Source: Prunus persica
Taxonomy: Eukaryota > Streptophyta > Magnoliopsida > Rosales > Rosaceae
Direction: 5' to 3'
DNA length: 64,000 bases
Assembly: GCF_000346465.2 (NCBI RefSeq)
Contig: NC_034015.1
Coordinates: forward strand, 16,537,507-16,601,506
The notes beneath the pieces are model-generated. The model saw only the letters and a list, made by a program, of their open reading frames with translations, had not been told where the DNA came from and ran no database searches. Below are positions 1 through 11,820 of this stretch, piece after piece (position 1 is the stretch's first letter; every line of letters starts with the position of its first letter). The position numbers and the translations under genes are program-made.

Positions 1-57
1 TTCTTTTAGAAAACAGTATTCCAGTCGCAATGTAAACAATTTCCTTGAACAGAATAC

Positions 58-617
58 CTTGATGTAATTTTCAACATTATGCCTCCTTTCCTCAATGGAT
101 TGTATCAAATCAGCAAACTGCCAGAATGGGAAGAAAAATCACAACATTAATATCAAATCCACTTTATCAACTAACTAAACTGTCTTCCATATTACTAGTT
201 TAGCACTTACGTACAACTATTCTGGAAAATCATTATCCACTAAAATTTATTAAAATTAAAATTACAATTCAACTTAAATCCTCAAAACTTGTGAAAATCT
301 GAATGATGATCGAAAAAAAAAAAACCTGTTTTTTGGTCAACATGGGTCCGTCGCATAGTCCAACCACAATTCGATCCCTTGCCAGCTCCGCCGCTGCCTG
401 GTTCCATTTCCACCATACCATTAAAAATTTCTTAATGGAATTTTTAGCATCTTAAAATGCACAAACCCAAACCAAAGAAAATGAAGGAGAAAGAAACCTT
501 GAGAAAAAGGCGATGGCCATCGTGTAATCGGTCAAAGGTGCCGCCAAGAACCACGGCTCCATATGTATTCGGCGGAGAGAGCTTGGAATTCACCAGCGAA
601 TCCTCCAAAGTCGCCAT
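58..617 (-). CDS. COAD: Phosphopantetheine adenylyltransferase (CoA biosynthesis), 5' part
   Basis: Transfers AMP from ATP to 4'-phosphopantetheine to make dephospho-CoA, the penultimate step of CoA synthesis. Three exons are visible: 498-617 (start codon at 617), 326-397 and 58-117, all with GT-AG borders and matching phase. Exon 1 reads into the nucleotidyltransferase signature [12 protein letters not shown], whose HDGH corresponds to the HxGH ATP-binding motif. Exon 2 reads [13 protein letters not shown] and ends with a lysine-rich LTKKQ. Exon 3 reads [20 protein letters not shown]. The rest of the gene lies beyond the left edge, so the model is partial. An in-frame upstream ATG near 683 could add about 22 residues, but the start at 617 (MATLEDS) looks natural. 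Function is assigned from the family motif. Arabidopsis COAD is cytosolic, and no transit peptide is evident here. Confidence 0.88.
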
Positions 618-876
618 TTTGACGCGCGAGTTTAAACTGGGAAGTGGGTTTGGTGTGGTAGTAGTTAGAGAATGCAAAGACAAGTTTTTTTAATTTCTTT
701 TCCTTTGGTTCGAAACGACAAATCATTGCTTTTTGTGAATATTTTTTTTGGGTTATGAAATGACAAATCAATACTTAAAAAGCAGTACCTTTTTGGCTTT
801 GAAAAATTGTTAAAAAACAATACTTCGAATACAATGAACCTGGACGTTTTACTAATCAAAGAGCTTGAAGCTTTCC

Positions 877-1130
877 CTAGTTGCAATTTTTTGCTCGGTA
901 GAGAAAAAATACAAACAGCTTAGAAACATAAGCATGGTATTCCAATCATCCTGAATTTCCTCGGCACCCAAACCAAATCGTGAAACCAATAGAATTATAA
1001 ATTAAAAGCTCAAAATAAGCCAAACCCAGTTCCATTAACTAAACAAATCCCCCGAAAGTCCAACAAAATATCAATCTTGATTCAAGAATATGAACAAACA
1101 AAAAAAAAAGTTTTAAACTTGAGAGAGAGA

Positions 1131-1161
<31 letters not shown>

Positions 1162-1621
1162 CTGACCTGTGAGTTGAGAGTGGTATTCTGAGACGTAAGA
1201 ATCTACGATGTTTTTAATGCTTTGAAGTTGAACTTTTTCTCCTATGGTTGGGGCTGAGAAAGTGTTCCGTCTCTCTCTGAAATTGAAGAGCTTTGGTTCT
1301 TTAGTTTTCAACGTTCGCTTTCTATATGCCAACTGTGGCTAACTGTGGCGAAAATGCAATCAACTCAACTAAGAAATAAATTTTGAACTTTTCCTCCGAT
1401 CTAAGCCGACCTCACAGCATCCGCACAAGTCTAAGAAAATTAAAATTAAAGGAATTTGGACACAATTTCTCAGATTTAATGAAGATAACATCAAAATTTA
1501 CAATGAAAAAGACGAAGAATGAAGCTTTACTCAGCAATTTCTTCAGGATGAGGCTTCCTTCTTTCACTTTCCCATAGAAATTGGATGGTGTGAACTTGTG
1601 ACGGTCTGCCTTGCCCGCCAT
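877..1621 (-). CDS. Possible small gene of unknown function (model unresolved)
   Basis: Not recognised. Exon 1 would run 1621 to 1531 and read MAGKADRHKFTPSNFYGKVK..., with further in-frame ATGs at 1627 and 1654. Its natural donor (CTGA/GTAAAG) leaves phase 1. Exon 2, about 1332 to 1167, encodes a basic open stretch (RKRTLKTKEPKLFNFRERRN, later SIKNIVDSYVSEYHSQLT) and ends at a good donor followed by a CT microsatellite. A short last exon 893-877 would add AKNC-N and a TAG stop. Problem: the exon 2 acceptors that keep the open frame need phase 0 or 2, so the exon 1-exon 2 join does not close. A small missed exon, an unusual donor, or a decayed gene could explain this. It is probably transcribed in the same direction as its neighbours. 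A confident function cannot be given. Confidence 0.35.
1119..1161. repeat. (GA)n microsatellite
   Basis: An almost pure GA dinucleotide tract interrupted by a single T. On the minus strand it forms a CT-rich tract immediately after the donor of the putative exon 2 of the unresolved small gene. Confidence 0.9.
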
Positions 1622-1654
1622 TTTCATCCTGTCGTTTTTACTTTTGGGCTCCAT

Positions 1655-2181
1655 TCACGAGTGGGTCATTTTATTTTTCTCTGGGCTTTCGGGTATTTTG
1701 GGCCTTTGTTGTTTCTCCTAATTAATTATCTTTTAAATTTTGAGAAAAAAATAAATAATTAATTAATACTACCAAGTAATTCAAAAAACTTCTTTTAGAA
1801 ATGCAAGTCAACATAACATGTTTTCATCACTTTTCAAATTTACAAAAAATTCTTCAAATTGAATACCAAACAGTTTTTAGATTTTTCAAATGGGATTGTG
1901 ATTAGCACTTTTTTATATATAAAGGTTGAAACTTTCATCACAAATTTGAAATCTAATTCTACTCTAGCAATACATACATGAACGAATGAGCCGCATCAAA
2001 CAGTGAGCAGATTTGACAAACAATGAACCAGTGGGATATGCAAACTTCAGAAGATGCATGAGGCAAACTTCACAAGTTTCCAATGAATTCTGGCACTCGT
2101 ATAAAGATTAGTAAATTGTTATCATCAATTGATTTATAACTTCAAATAAGTTCCTGCACAACACTCTGCATTTGCAGAATT
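1655..2181. other. Spacer, no gene seen
   Basis: AT-rich stretch between the start of the unresolved small gene and the stop codon of the TMEM53-like gene. It probably holds the 3' untranslated region of the latter at its right end and the promoter of the former at its left end. No open frame, RNA gene or clear repeat was recognised. Confidence 0.5.
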
Positions 2182-4071
2182 TTATGCTGTCGTCTTAGAG
2201 GTAGCTAAACAATCCTTCAAGAAACAGTCGAGCTTTGAAGAGTAGATGTTGGGGAAAGTCCTGAAGTGGTCTACATGGGGTGATGAGCCGAAATTGAAGG
2301 ACCTAACCATTCTACCCTTCCTCCTCTGCTCTGCAATGAACAACTCGATCGACTGATGCGGAACAACTCCATCAGCGGTACTATACAGGTAAAGTTGAGG
2401 GCAATAAGGAGTGTTTTCTGAGAGGATAGAAACTACCTTCGACAACCTCCTGCAAGAAAACCAACAGAAAGCAACTTAAGTCAATTGTTTACCCCCTTAA
2501 TTAAGATGTTCTGCCCATTTTCTTTTACAGCCAATTATATATCAACTATCAAAACAAGATATTGAAACAAATGTTAGAACACAGAGTACTTACTTGTCCA
2601 CGTCAGGCAACTTTAGAAGAACTGAGAACAGCTTCTCTAATACCAACAGAACCATGGTTTCAACTATCAGAGGTTTCTCTTCTTGCATCTTTGACAAGCT
2701 CACTGCATCTTCAGACTTATTCAGTTCTCTAGCCTCAACCGCGGGGCTTGTTAAAGAGCTGCGTTTCTTCAAGATAGCGACAGAAAAGCCCGCTGCCCAC
2801 ACCTGTCAAGTTAAAGAAGGTTATAGCTCAAGTTCAGCTCAACGAAATAACATCCTATTTAATTAGAGACATATAGCTCAAGTTCAGCTCATAGTGAATG
2901 TATAATCATAAGAAAAGGCATAGTTGGCCAGTTAGATTAAAATGTATTCCTCTGATCCAATTTATTACACAACTTCCATCGAAACATGGCACACGATTGA
3001 GAAACCAAAAAAAAAAAAATTTCATTGCGCGGGTTTCTAAGCAAGTCATTTCAGCTTCAACCAAATTGGGGTAATGTCTTATAGAAAACAAATCTGTCTG
3101 ATAAAACTTTGACCAAACAAATCAGAAGCGCAATCTAAGCAAACAAACTCATGCAATTTTCACAACATTTTACATGGTAATCGACCAATATTTCAAAATG
3201 TAATAAAACCGTGATTAGAAAGAACCTTAGGATTAAAAGGCTCCGCTGCTCCTGAATCAACAATACATCCTTTAATCTTCTCCATCAGGTCTTGTCTACC
3301 CTGAAGAATTTCAAGAATGGCGCCATATCTGCCAAAAAGATCAACAACCTCTAAAAACCCAATTGTTGGCATCAGAGCACAGTACTAACAGAAAGCAAAT
3401 ATTTACACAGCAAAGACATAACCAAAGAGTACCTACACAAACCAACCCGTATTGCTGAAAGTGTGAAAAAGCAAACACCTTTCTCTCCCATCCTCTACCC
3501 TCTCCTCCACCCATGAAACGAGCTCGTGGGCCAAATCCGAAACCCGTTTTTCGACCCGGTGGCCCAAGTCAAACCAGAGCACCTCCCTCGCATCAACAAC
3601 GAAGGTCACGGCGTGAATGCCTCTGGAGTTATACCACTCCACGTACTTCTTCAGGTGCTTGGTCTTGGCCCCAAGCCAACCCAGCAAGACGACGGTTACT
3701 TCACGCTTTTGGGTTCCGAAAGAACCCACATTTCCATCAATGCCACTCTGGAAAGCTCGGTTCCATGTGAAAACGCCGTCGTGTGAGTGCGAGAGCGAGT
3801 GGTTGAAGTTGTTGATCGGGAATTGGGAAGAGAGAGAGAAGAGGAGGGATTGAAAGGGGTTTGTATGGGTGGAGAAGTTGAACGAGGACTGTGGCTGTGC
3901 GAGAGAAAGAGAAAAGGGGGCTCTTTTGACGACGCCGTTTCGAGCGGCAGTGTGAAATGGAAGTAAGGGATTTGGGGGTCGGAGAAGTTTGGGAGAGAAC
4001 GTAAGAGCGGACGGCGTCATTTTGGCGAAAAGCTGGCGATTTAGACTGAGAATTCTCACTGGAGTTTCCAT
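2182..4071 (-). CDS. TMEM53/DUF829-family alpha/beta-hydrolase-like protein
   Basis: Four exons with closed phases: 3437-4071, 3226-3328, 2594-2802 and 2182-2449, giving about 404 residues. The first ~115 residues are Ser/Pro/Phe-rich and low complexity and could be an organelle presequence. Then comes the DUF829 core, starting [19 protein letters not shown] and continuing [13 protein letters not shown] nucleophile-elbow-like HTFSNTGW sits at the end of exon 1, followed by [11 protein letters not shown]. Near the C-terminus, [11 protein letters not shown] and SSPHVDHFR supply the Asp and His expected of an alpha/beta-hydrolase triad. Known members are nuclear-envelope or membrane proteins in animals; the plant role is not established. 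The first intron uses donor GT/GTAGGT; splicing there avoids an immediate in-frame TAG. It lies head-to-head with the CLD1-like gene, 261 bp between start codons. Confidence 0.88.
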
Positions 4072-4332
4072 GGCGCAAGTCTATGAATCGGATTTTGAAA
4101 ACCGGTTTGCAGTTGGGTAATAAAACGATCGCGATCACCTGTAGAGTATCGAGAAACGACGCCGTTGACTCAAAATGGCGGTATATTGTACAGAACGAAA
4201 AACGACATACCGTTCATGTGATGGTTTGTGTCTGCCGCTCCTCCACAACTCGAAACGTGCACCAACCACAGAAAAAGCTCAAAACTTTACAAATTACACT
4301 CATTTTTGAGAGCCTTCACAACCATTTTTCCA
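4072..4332. promoter_or_regulatory. Shared divergent promoter region
   Basis: Only 261 bp separate the start codons of the TMEM53-like gene (minus) and the CLD1-like gene (plus), so both 5' untranslated regions and core promoters must fit or overlap here. No clear TATA box is visible on either side. This suggests a TATA-less bidirectional promoter, inferred from spacing only. Confidence 0.55.
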
Positions 4333-6619
4333 ATGTCTTCCTCGTGTGCCGTTCTGCCTTCAGCTAGAACAGAGCTCTTCAACCCAGTGCATGAAAGCAG
4401 GTTCATTGCCCCTACAAGACAATTTCAGTGCAACAGTAAGCTCATTGACTTTATCTTTCTATCAAATCAAGAAAAGTTTCAATTTTTTTTCTGGCTTGTG
4501 ACTGATGAGTTTGTTGCTCTACTTGGAAGGAAGCAAATGTGTAATGAGCAGGAGGGGTTTTGCTTTTAGAGGAGTTGCAGCTTCAGGACTCTCAGTTGTG
4601 GGCTCTTCTTTGACTACTCAGCCTGTTGAAGGTTAATCAATCTCTTTGCTTGTTCTTTTTGTTTTTAGAACAATTCCTGCGTTTAATTTGAATTAAGTGG
4701 GAATGTTTTTTCACTATAGGTATTGAAAGACTACCGTTCAAACCAGAGGGGTACAATTTTTGGACATGGAGGGGTCACAAAATTCATTATGTGGTGCAAG
4801 GAGAAGGGCCTCCTGTTGTTCTTATCCATGGGTTTGGCGCTTCTGCATTTCACTGGAGGTTTGCTATTTTATGACCATCACCTTCTATTTTCCTCTTTGT
4901 TTCTTTTGCTTCTGTGATTAAAACCCAATTGTTGTCAACTTGTTATAAGGCCTTAAATTGCAGGGAATTGGTTTTTCTTAACACTTAAATCTCAATTGTC
5001 CATTGAATGTGTTATTAGCTACACATTTATGTTAATGGTGGCTGTAAGTGTAGTATACTTTAATGCTGATAAGTTTTTACTCTCTCCCATAATACAGGTA
5101 CAATATACCAGAGTTGGCTAAAAAATACAAGGTTTATGCTATAGACTTACTGGGGTTCGGGTGGAGTGAGAAAGCACTTATTGAATACGATGCCATGGTT
5201 TGGAGGGATCAAGTCGTGGATTTCATGAAGGAGATAGTGAAAGAACCAACAGTTTTAGTTGGAAACAGGTAATCTAAACTTTATTTGGTTACATATGTTA
5301 TCTTTAATAATTCATTTGTAACTAAGTTAGAAAACTTCAAAGAAACGTGAATGGGGATGATCACGACTTTTGAACCATCAAACTATGTTGTCTAAATGTA
5401 CCAGCTTAAAACCTGAGTTGAGGTTTTCCTGAACTTATCCAATTAAGAACTTCACTCTGGCATCTGTTCACAAGAGGCTAATTTTCTTTGAGTTCATCAT
5501 TGCAAGCTGGACAATGTGTTTATTATCATGTTTTCTTTTGAGATGGCAGTTCAACTAATGATTATATGACTCGCTGTAAATTTCCAGCCTTGGAGGTTTT
5601 ACAGCTTTGGTTGCAGCAGCAGGGTTGCCTGAGCAAGTAATTGGAGTTGCGCTCCTCAATTCTGCAGGACAGTTCGGAAATCCTAATAGTGAAGCCGAGA
5701 AGTCTGAGGAGGAAACAGCCCTGCAGAGGTTCATCCTAAAGCCCCTGAAGCAAATTTTTCAGCGGGTGATACTTGGATTTTTGTTCTGGCAAGCAAAGCA
5801 ACCAGCTCGAGTTGAATCCGTCTTAAAGAGTGTAAGTCTCCTTCTAGTTTTCTCCTTGAAGGCTGAGAATATATCATCCTTAGTATGTAAAACAAATGAA
5901 TTAGCAAGCTTTTCTACCATTCTTGCAACTAATCTCACAGATATAAGGGCAGTTTCATCCCAATCTACAGTGTATTGCAAGTCGCCATTAACCCTCTTGC
6001 AATCATTGTAAAAGAGCCCTCCCACATGCATGATAAATATTTTGACTGTATGTTTTAAGTACTTATTTTTGCCAACGCAGGTGTATAAAAATACCTCCAA
6101 TGTGGATGACTACCTGGTGGAATCCATAACAATGCCAGCAGCTGACCCAAATGCTGGAGAAGTCTATTACAGGTATATGGAGATCTGATCGTCTCTCTTT
6201 TAGTCTTTCACACAAAAGCATCTAATATAGATGCACTGAATAAGAATGATGCAGATTAATGAGATCTTGAAAATTTGGTCATGAACATTGGTGTCTAGGT
6301 CCTTCATATGTACGTTGTCTTCTTATTTGTTTTGCGCAGATTGATGACCCGGTTCATGACAAACCAGACCAAGTATACTCTAGACAATGTCTTAAGCAAG
6401 ATGTCTTGCCCGCTGTTGTTGGTATGGGGTGACTTGGATCCGTGGGTTGGTCCTGCCAAGGCCAACAGAATCAAAGAGTTTTATCCAAATACAACTTTGG
6501 TAAATCTACAGGCCGGGCACTGTCCACATGATGAAGTTCCAGAGCTTGTCAATAGGGCTTTATTAGATTGGTTATCAACTTCGACATGTGAGGCTGAAGC
6601 CTCTCTCCAAACAATTTGA
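4333..6619 (+). CDS. CLD1: Chlorophyll dephytylase 1-like alpha/beta hydrolase (plastid)
   Basis: Seven exons: 4333-4435, about 4572-4631, 4720-4858, 5098-5268, 5588-5831, 6081-6172 and 6340-6619, giving 1,089 nt or about 362 residues. The acceptor of exon 2 is the least certain; the one used (TTTTAGAG/GA) keeps phase. The first ~50 residues are Ser/Arg-rich and acid-poor, as in a plastid transit peptide. The hydrolase core shows the oxyanion motif LIHGFGAS (about residue 91), the nucleophile elbow GNSLGG (Ser about 158), WGDLDPWVG (Asp about 303) and AGHCPHDE (His about 330), a complete Ser-Asp-His triad. Overall sequence resembles Arabidopsis At5g38520 (CLD1), which removes phytol from chlorophyll during photosystem II turnover. 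A related plastid hydrolase of other specificity cannot be excluded by eye. Confidence 0.85.
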
Positions 6620-8145
6620 ATACGAATTTATACTTGTAATACCAATTTAGAATTGTAAATTCATGAATCAAATTACTATTTAAGGTTATCTCTCCTTCCT
6701 TCATCTTTATGATTAGAGTTTTTGAACTTCAAGTAAGAGCTTCCTTCTTAGCTGCAACAACAGAATACTCACCCTAGGATTTGCCTCTTTGTTTTGTTTA
6801 GGGCATTGTGCAAAAGAGCTTTAAGCCACGTTTTATTGCGCCATTTTGTCTGTGAAAAGAAGCAGTTCAGCTATGAGAGTTCCAATGGCTTCCATATGTT
6901 CTGTTCATACCTAAACCACCAACAGAGCCCTTTTTACTTTAGTCACCAAACACCCAAAAAGGCATGAAAACCAGAGAAGACACGACTTCATCCATAGAAT
7001 AATTAAACATAAACCCTAAACTCTTAAACATTTGTGTTTCTCCAAGAAACTTTTTAGATTTTAAAGCTCATTCGAAGAGGAGAATTCGTTTCTTTATCGT
7101 TCTTGTAATTGGCTTAGTAAAGACAGCATTGCAACACGGCCTTTGGAGATGTCTCGGGTCCATAAAGCACATAAAGAATCCCAAAATTGATCATATAATG
7201 AGGTCATATGTGCAGGATAATAGTGGTTATTATGTTATGTGCATGCCCTTATAGTTTATTAAAAAAAGATCTACATACAACAACAACAACATGCACGTTG
7301 GGTGGGTCTTTGAAATAGTTCAAATAATTTTGATAATAATAAGGTTGATCAGTCAAGCAACAAACGTAGTTGTTTGTGTAGGCGGAATCGAGCTTCAATT
7401 CATAAGCTGACGATATATGTGTTGCAAGTAATGTTATATGTACCACATTTATCGAGTATGTTGTTGATTACATCTCCAACAAAAGATGTAACTAGTTTGA
7501 TAAAACCTAACAAAGGGTAGTGCCAGTGTGTTTAATTGGAGATGAACGAAATGAACCAAACGACAACTTCTGCAGACAACATGACGCGGATTTAGGAATA
7601 TACGCCATTATAGCCGCCATGCAAATGCCGCGCAGTTATTCCATGCAAAGTCGCAATCTTTGCCTGTAAGCTGTAGCCCCATAACAGAGAGAAGACAAAG
7701 ACTAAACCACAATGGCCAGCTTAGAAATTACAGAAAGACAAGCTTTTTTTTAAAAACATTATTTTCTGTTTCTAGCTGTAAATTTAGCAATCCCATCATA
7801 TTTCATCGACATTGTTAGCATCACCAATGCCTCTCTTCTTTGTAAGCATCGCATCCGCATGGTTTTAAGCATATCTGCCTTCATAGGTTGGTTCAATAGC
7901 ACTTTCCTTAGGTACCCTTTTTCTTTCTTCTTCTCATTATCTCCTTTATCATTGTATAATAATTTATGCATGTCACTCCTTAGATTCTCAGATTTTCCAA
8001 TGGCCCAAACCTCATATTAATCGTGTCCTTGTGAATCAACAACTCTTTGATTTCTTGGCCTGGTTATGTTCCATCTTAGGAGCAACAGAAAATAGTGTGT
8101 AGTGTTCAAGCTGGTTTGTTTTGAGCTCTGGTGGGTGGTTCAAAA
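6620..8145. other. Spacer, no gene seen
   Basis: Contains the 3' untranslated region of the CLD1-like gene (AT-rich, to about 6700) and, at the right end, the likely 5' leader of the RFC3-like gene. The open frames here (for example minus strand 7249-7446 and 7759-7971) are short, lysine- or leucine-biased and resemble no family. No RNA gene was recognised. Confidence 0.5.
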
Positions 8146-11100
8146 ATGGAGAATAATTGGTCAAGGCATGGTAGATATTCTGTGACTCCAGTGAAGCAAA
8201 GGAGGAGTGGATATGAGCCGTCTGATGCTGAGACTGAAATCCCAGATAGTCCGTGGCATGGCGGCAATATGAGGATTAATGTTGGCTTGGAATATGAAGG
8301 GACAAAAGCAGAGCTGGATTTGGCAAGAAACATTAGCCCTTTGAAGCAGAGCAGGAGGCAGTCTTCAAGAATTGAAAATGATGGCCCTTCTCTTAGAACT
8401 AACTCTGTAGTGAGCCCCGTTCGAAGAAGAAATAGCAGCAAGTCACCCTACAAGCCAAGAAAGGATGATGGTAATGCACGAAATTCACCGTTGGCGGGTT
8501 CTGATCTTCATAGAAATATGAGCCCCTTGTCAAAATCTGAGCGCAGAAGACATGTTTCACCTTTCCAAGCTGAGAGAGGAGAGCATGATTTGAATGGTTT
8601 TGATGATGAGATTGTGGGCTCAAACAGAAAGCAACAGCATCACAGAAGGAACAGCAGAGAGGAGAAGAAACCAAACTACAGCAGGAGATCAACAACTGCT
8701 CCAAGACATAGATCACCAAGAGAAGTTGACCAACAAAACAGTTATGACCAAACACCAACTAAGGGGGAGAGAAGTAGAACACCAACCAAAGTGGAGAGAA
8801 CACCATCACCATTGTCAAAAAACGTGGCTCAGAAACAAAGGCCAGTGAACTCCCAGATGAAATCGCCATCCGTTGGTGAAATCAATGAAATGCTTGCCAA
8901 TGCAAAGCTTGCTAGAACTTCTCCAAATCCCATGTCCAATAACAAAGCTCCAGTTTTTGGAAGCTCAGACTCTATATCACCAGGTAACATCTTCTTTTCT
9001 AGAGAGTGCACAGTCATGGCATTGCCAAGAAAGGTCTTGACTAAAAATGGTGGTTTTGAGAGCCCGTACAGTCCCAAGAGCAAAATGGTTCCCCAGGGAG
9101 ACTTTGCTGCCTCTCAACACAGAAGCAGAACAAGTGGTAGTTATGATCTTAATGGTAATGGTAGAGGGACTCCATCCCCTTATGGCTTGTCACAGATAAC
9201 CACTACCACATCAAGCTCCGCCGTGAGCAGGCAGAGCAGTGGTACGCTTAGCGTTGGAAGCAGCAAGAGGAGTGATGCAAGTGGGACCACAACGGCAAGC
9301 ATGAGGAAATTCACAGCCAATCGAAGGAAAAGCGAAAGTCAGGCATGGTTTTCGTGTATGAGAAAGGGTGCTTGCAAGACTAACAAATCACCTGAGCGTG
9401 GTACATTCAATGAAGCTGCATTCATTGAGAAGGCATTTGTGGTTGAGAGTCTCAGACAGTTCTGGGCTGATAAGCACCAACCCGCTTCGTTGAATGGATT
9501 CACTTGCCACAAACAAGAAGCTCAAATTCTCAAGCAACTTGTGAGTTATTTTGGGACAGAATCTTCTTAAATATATATATTTTTAGTTATACATTGTGGA
9601 TCATTTGCTTTGTGTACTGCTTGTTTTTTCTAGTTCCACCTACTTTCTTATATGTTTTCCTCCTTACTTTCTTACTCATATTTTGTTGAGTTTGTAGGTG
9701 ATTGATAACATCTCTCCTCATATTTTGCTCACTGGACCATCTGGTTCGGGGAAGAAGGCTCTAACAATGGCTTATCTACGAGAAACATATGGTGATTCAA
9801 GTTGGGAAGTATGCTTCTTTTCATCAGATGCAATAACCTTGAAACTTTTTTCCATGGACATTGGCTGACTTGATCTTTTCTTCTTCTTTTTTTACCTTTG
9901 TTTCTGCAGATATCTCATGATTTAAGATATTTCCAGGTTCAGGTATTCTGTACTGAAATAATGAACAAATTATCAACTCCGCGGTTTAACTTAGAATTTG
10001 CAAATGCTCATAACATCCTTAGGAAATTGATGTTTTCAATATAGTGAAGTGAAATTTTCTAATTGCTGATTGACAGAAAGAACTACAAAGGCTATTTTAC
10101 TTAAGCAAAAAGCAAACTCAACTAATCCCTACCCTAACTACATGGGTTGGTTGTTAATCCCTCTATTTTACCTTCTGCCACAATATTTTGGCTCATATTA
10201 CTATCAAAATAAAGGCAGAAAAACACATCAGTAAGCTGTACAGTTTTTTATTTATTTTATTTATAAATTTATGGGAGCTCACATTGTCATATGCTGACAG
10301 GAACAAAAGCCAATCCAAGTAGTGGTTCCATTGACATCCAGTGCTCACCATGTAGAGCTCAATGTACAATTGGAAGCAAATGCTAGATATGCATTAATGG
10401 GTTTGGTCAGGGAAATAAACAATGAGAATGCAATTGCTCCTGAAGTCAGCACTGTTAATTCCAAGGCAAATCATAAAGGTTCAATTCTCTAACCACATGC
10501 ATAAATCCCCTCTAAACAGTTTGAACCATTCACTCAAAGTCGAAGCTAACATGGTTTCCTTATTTTTTGGTCCAGTGATAGTTCTTTACGGTGTTGACAA
10601 AGCAGCAGAGCATATTCAGCATTTGATAAAATGGATAATGGACTGTTACTCAGAAGCTTGTAAGCTCATACTCTGCTGTGAAAACGATGCAGCTGTCATC
10701 GAATCGGTGAAAAACCGGTGCAAGGTTATCAAGGTTGATGCTCCTGTAACTCATGAAGTAAGTATTACCTTGATTTTAGAGTCACCAAAATGCTTCTGTG
10801 ATTATGTGTAAGTTCTGAGTTTTCTCTGTCATTACCCCCCCTTTATAACTTCCCAGATTATGGAAGTTCTTATTCAGATAGCAAGGAAGGAAGACTTCGA
10901 CCTACCTATGAGCTTTGCTAATAAGATTGCTATTAAATCAAAGCAGAACTTGAGAAAAGCAATCATGGGTCTTGAAGCATGCAAAGCACACAAGTAAGAA
11001 CACAATGAAAAAAAAATTATTCAAAACATTGTTGGATTATACTCTGACTTATGTGGAGCTGTACCAATGTAGCTATCCTTTTGGAGAGGATCAACCAATT

Positions 11101-11820
11101 CCCCTTGGATGGGAAGAGGTGCTGCTTGAACTTGCCGCTGAAATCCTAGCTGATCCATCACCTAAGAGGTAACAATTTCATTTTAGATTTTTAGGTACTC
11201 TCTCTTCACACAGTTCATCTAAGGACGTCCCGCGATATTTTCTATTTAACAATAGTTGAATTGATTTCCAAATTTGATCTTTTGTCAGATTATTTTTCAT
11301 CCGGGGAAAGTTTCAAAAGCTTCTCGTTGATTTTGTGCATCCGAAACTGATTCTACTGGTATTGCATTCGTACCTCAGACTTGTTCTTCGTATCTACTTG
11401 CTCACCAAAGTATAATTGTGTGATAGAGTTTCCAATTTCCAACATGCAGAAGCTCGTGGAACAGTTCCTGAAGGGACTACATGGTAGTTCTAAAAGGGAA
11501 CTTTATTATTGGCATGCTTATTATGTACGTTTATCTCCCTCGTTCCTTATTTTTGTCTTGCTGAGAAGGTGAACTAACTTATATTTGTCCTTGCAGGAAA
11601 AAAGACTCCCAGCAGGAGCGAGTGCTTTACTGAAACTAGAAGGTAAACATGTGCAAATCACCAAAATCCTTCATCCAATTTGGGCACATAATCAATAATT
11701 TGGGCAGAGACCACTCTTGTAATAGTTTACTGGTTAATCATGCACTTTTCTTTTGCAGAATTTATGGCCAAGTTCATGAGCATATACCGGAAGAGTTCCA
11801 ACAATCATCAATATGCTTAG
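8146..11820 (+). CDS. RFC3-like clamp-loader relative with long disordered N-terminus
   Basis: Eleven exons: 8146-9540, 9698-9808, 9910-9942, 10301-10478, 10576-10757, 10857-10993, 11073-11168, 11289-11358, 11450-11524, 11597-11642 and 11759-11820. They sum to 2,385 nt (794 residues) with every phase consistent. Residues 1 to about 425 are Ser/Arg/Pro-rich and disordered, with several SP and TP dipeptides ([21 protein letters not shown]) that could be proline-directed kinase sites. The C-terminal half follows RFC3/RFC5: [14 protein letters not shown] matches the RFC start, [11 protein letters not shown] (Lys484) is the Walker A loop, [10 protein letters not shown] matches the RFC3 core, and [10 protein letters not shown] sits where the SRC arginine-finger motif lies. 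The Walker B box is altered ([14 protein letters not shown]), without the usual acidic pair. A plant-specific divergent RFC3-like protein is the best description; clamp loading is not proven. The start at 8146 is the first true ATG. Confidence 0.85.

Noticed and set aside
3513..4138. Plus-strand and alternate minus-strand frames over exon 1 of the TMEM53-like gene
   Set aside because: Only the minus frame starting at 4071 carries the DUF829 core and splices in phase.
7759..7971. Minus-strand frame of 70 residues in the CLD1-RFC3 spacer
   Set aside because: Starts in a lysine-rich low-complexity run, has no recognisable motif and lies in probable upstream sequence.
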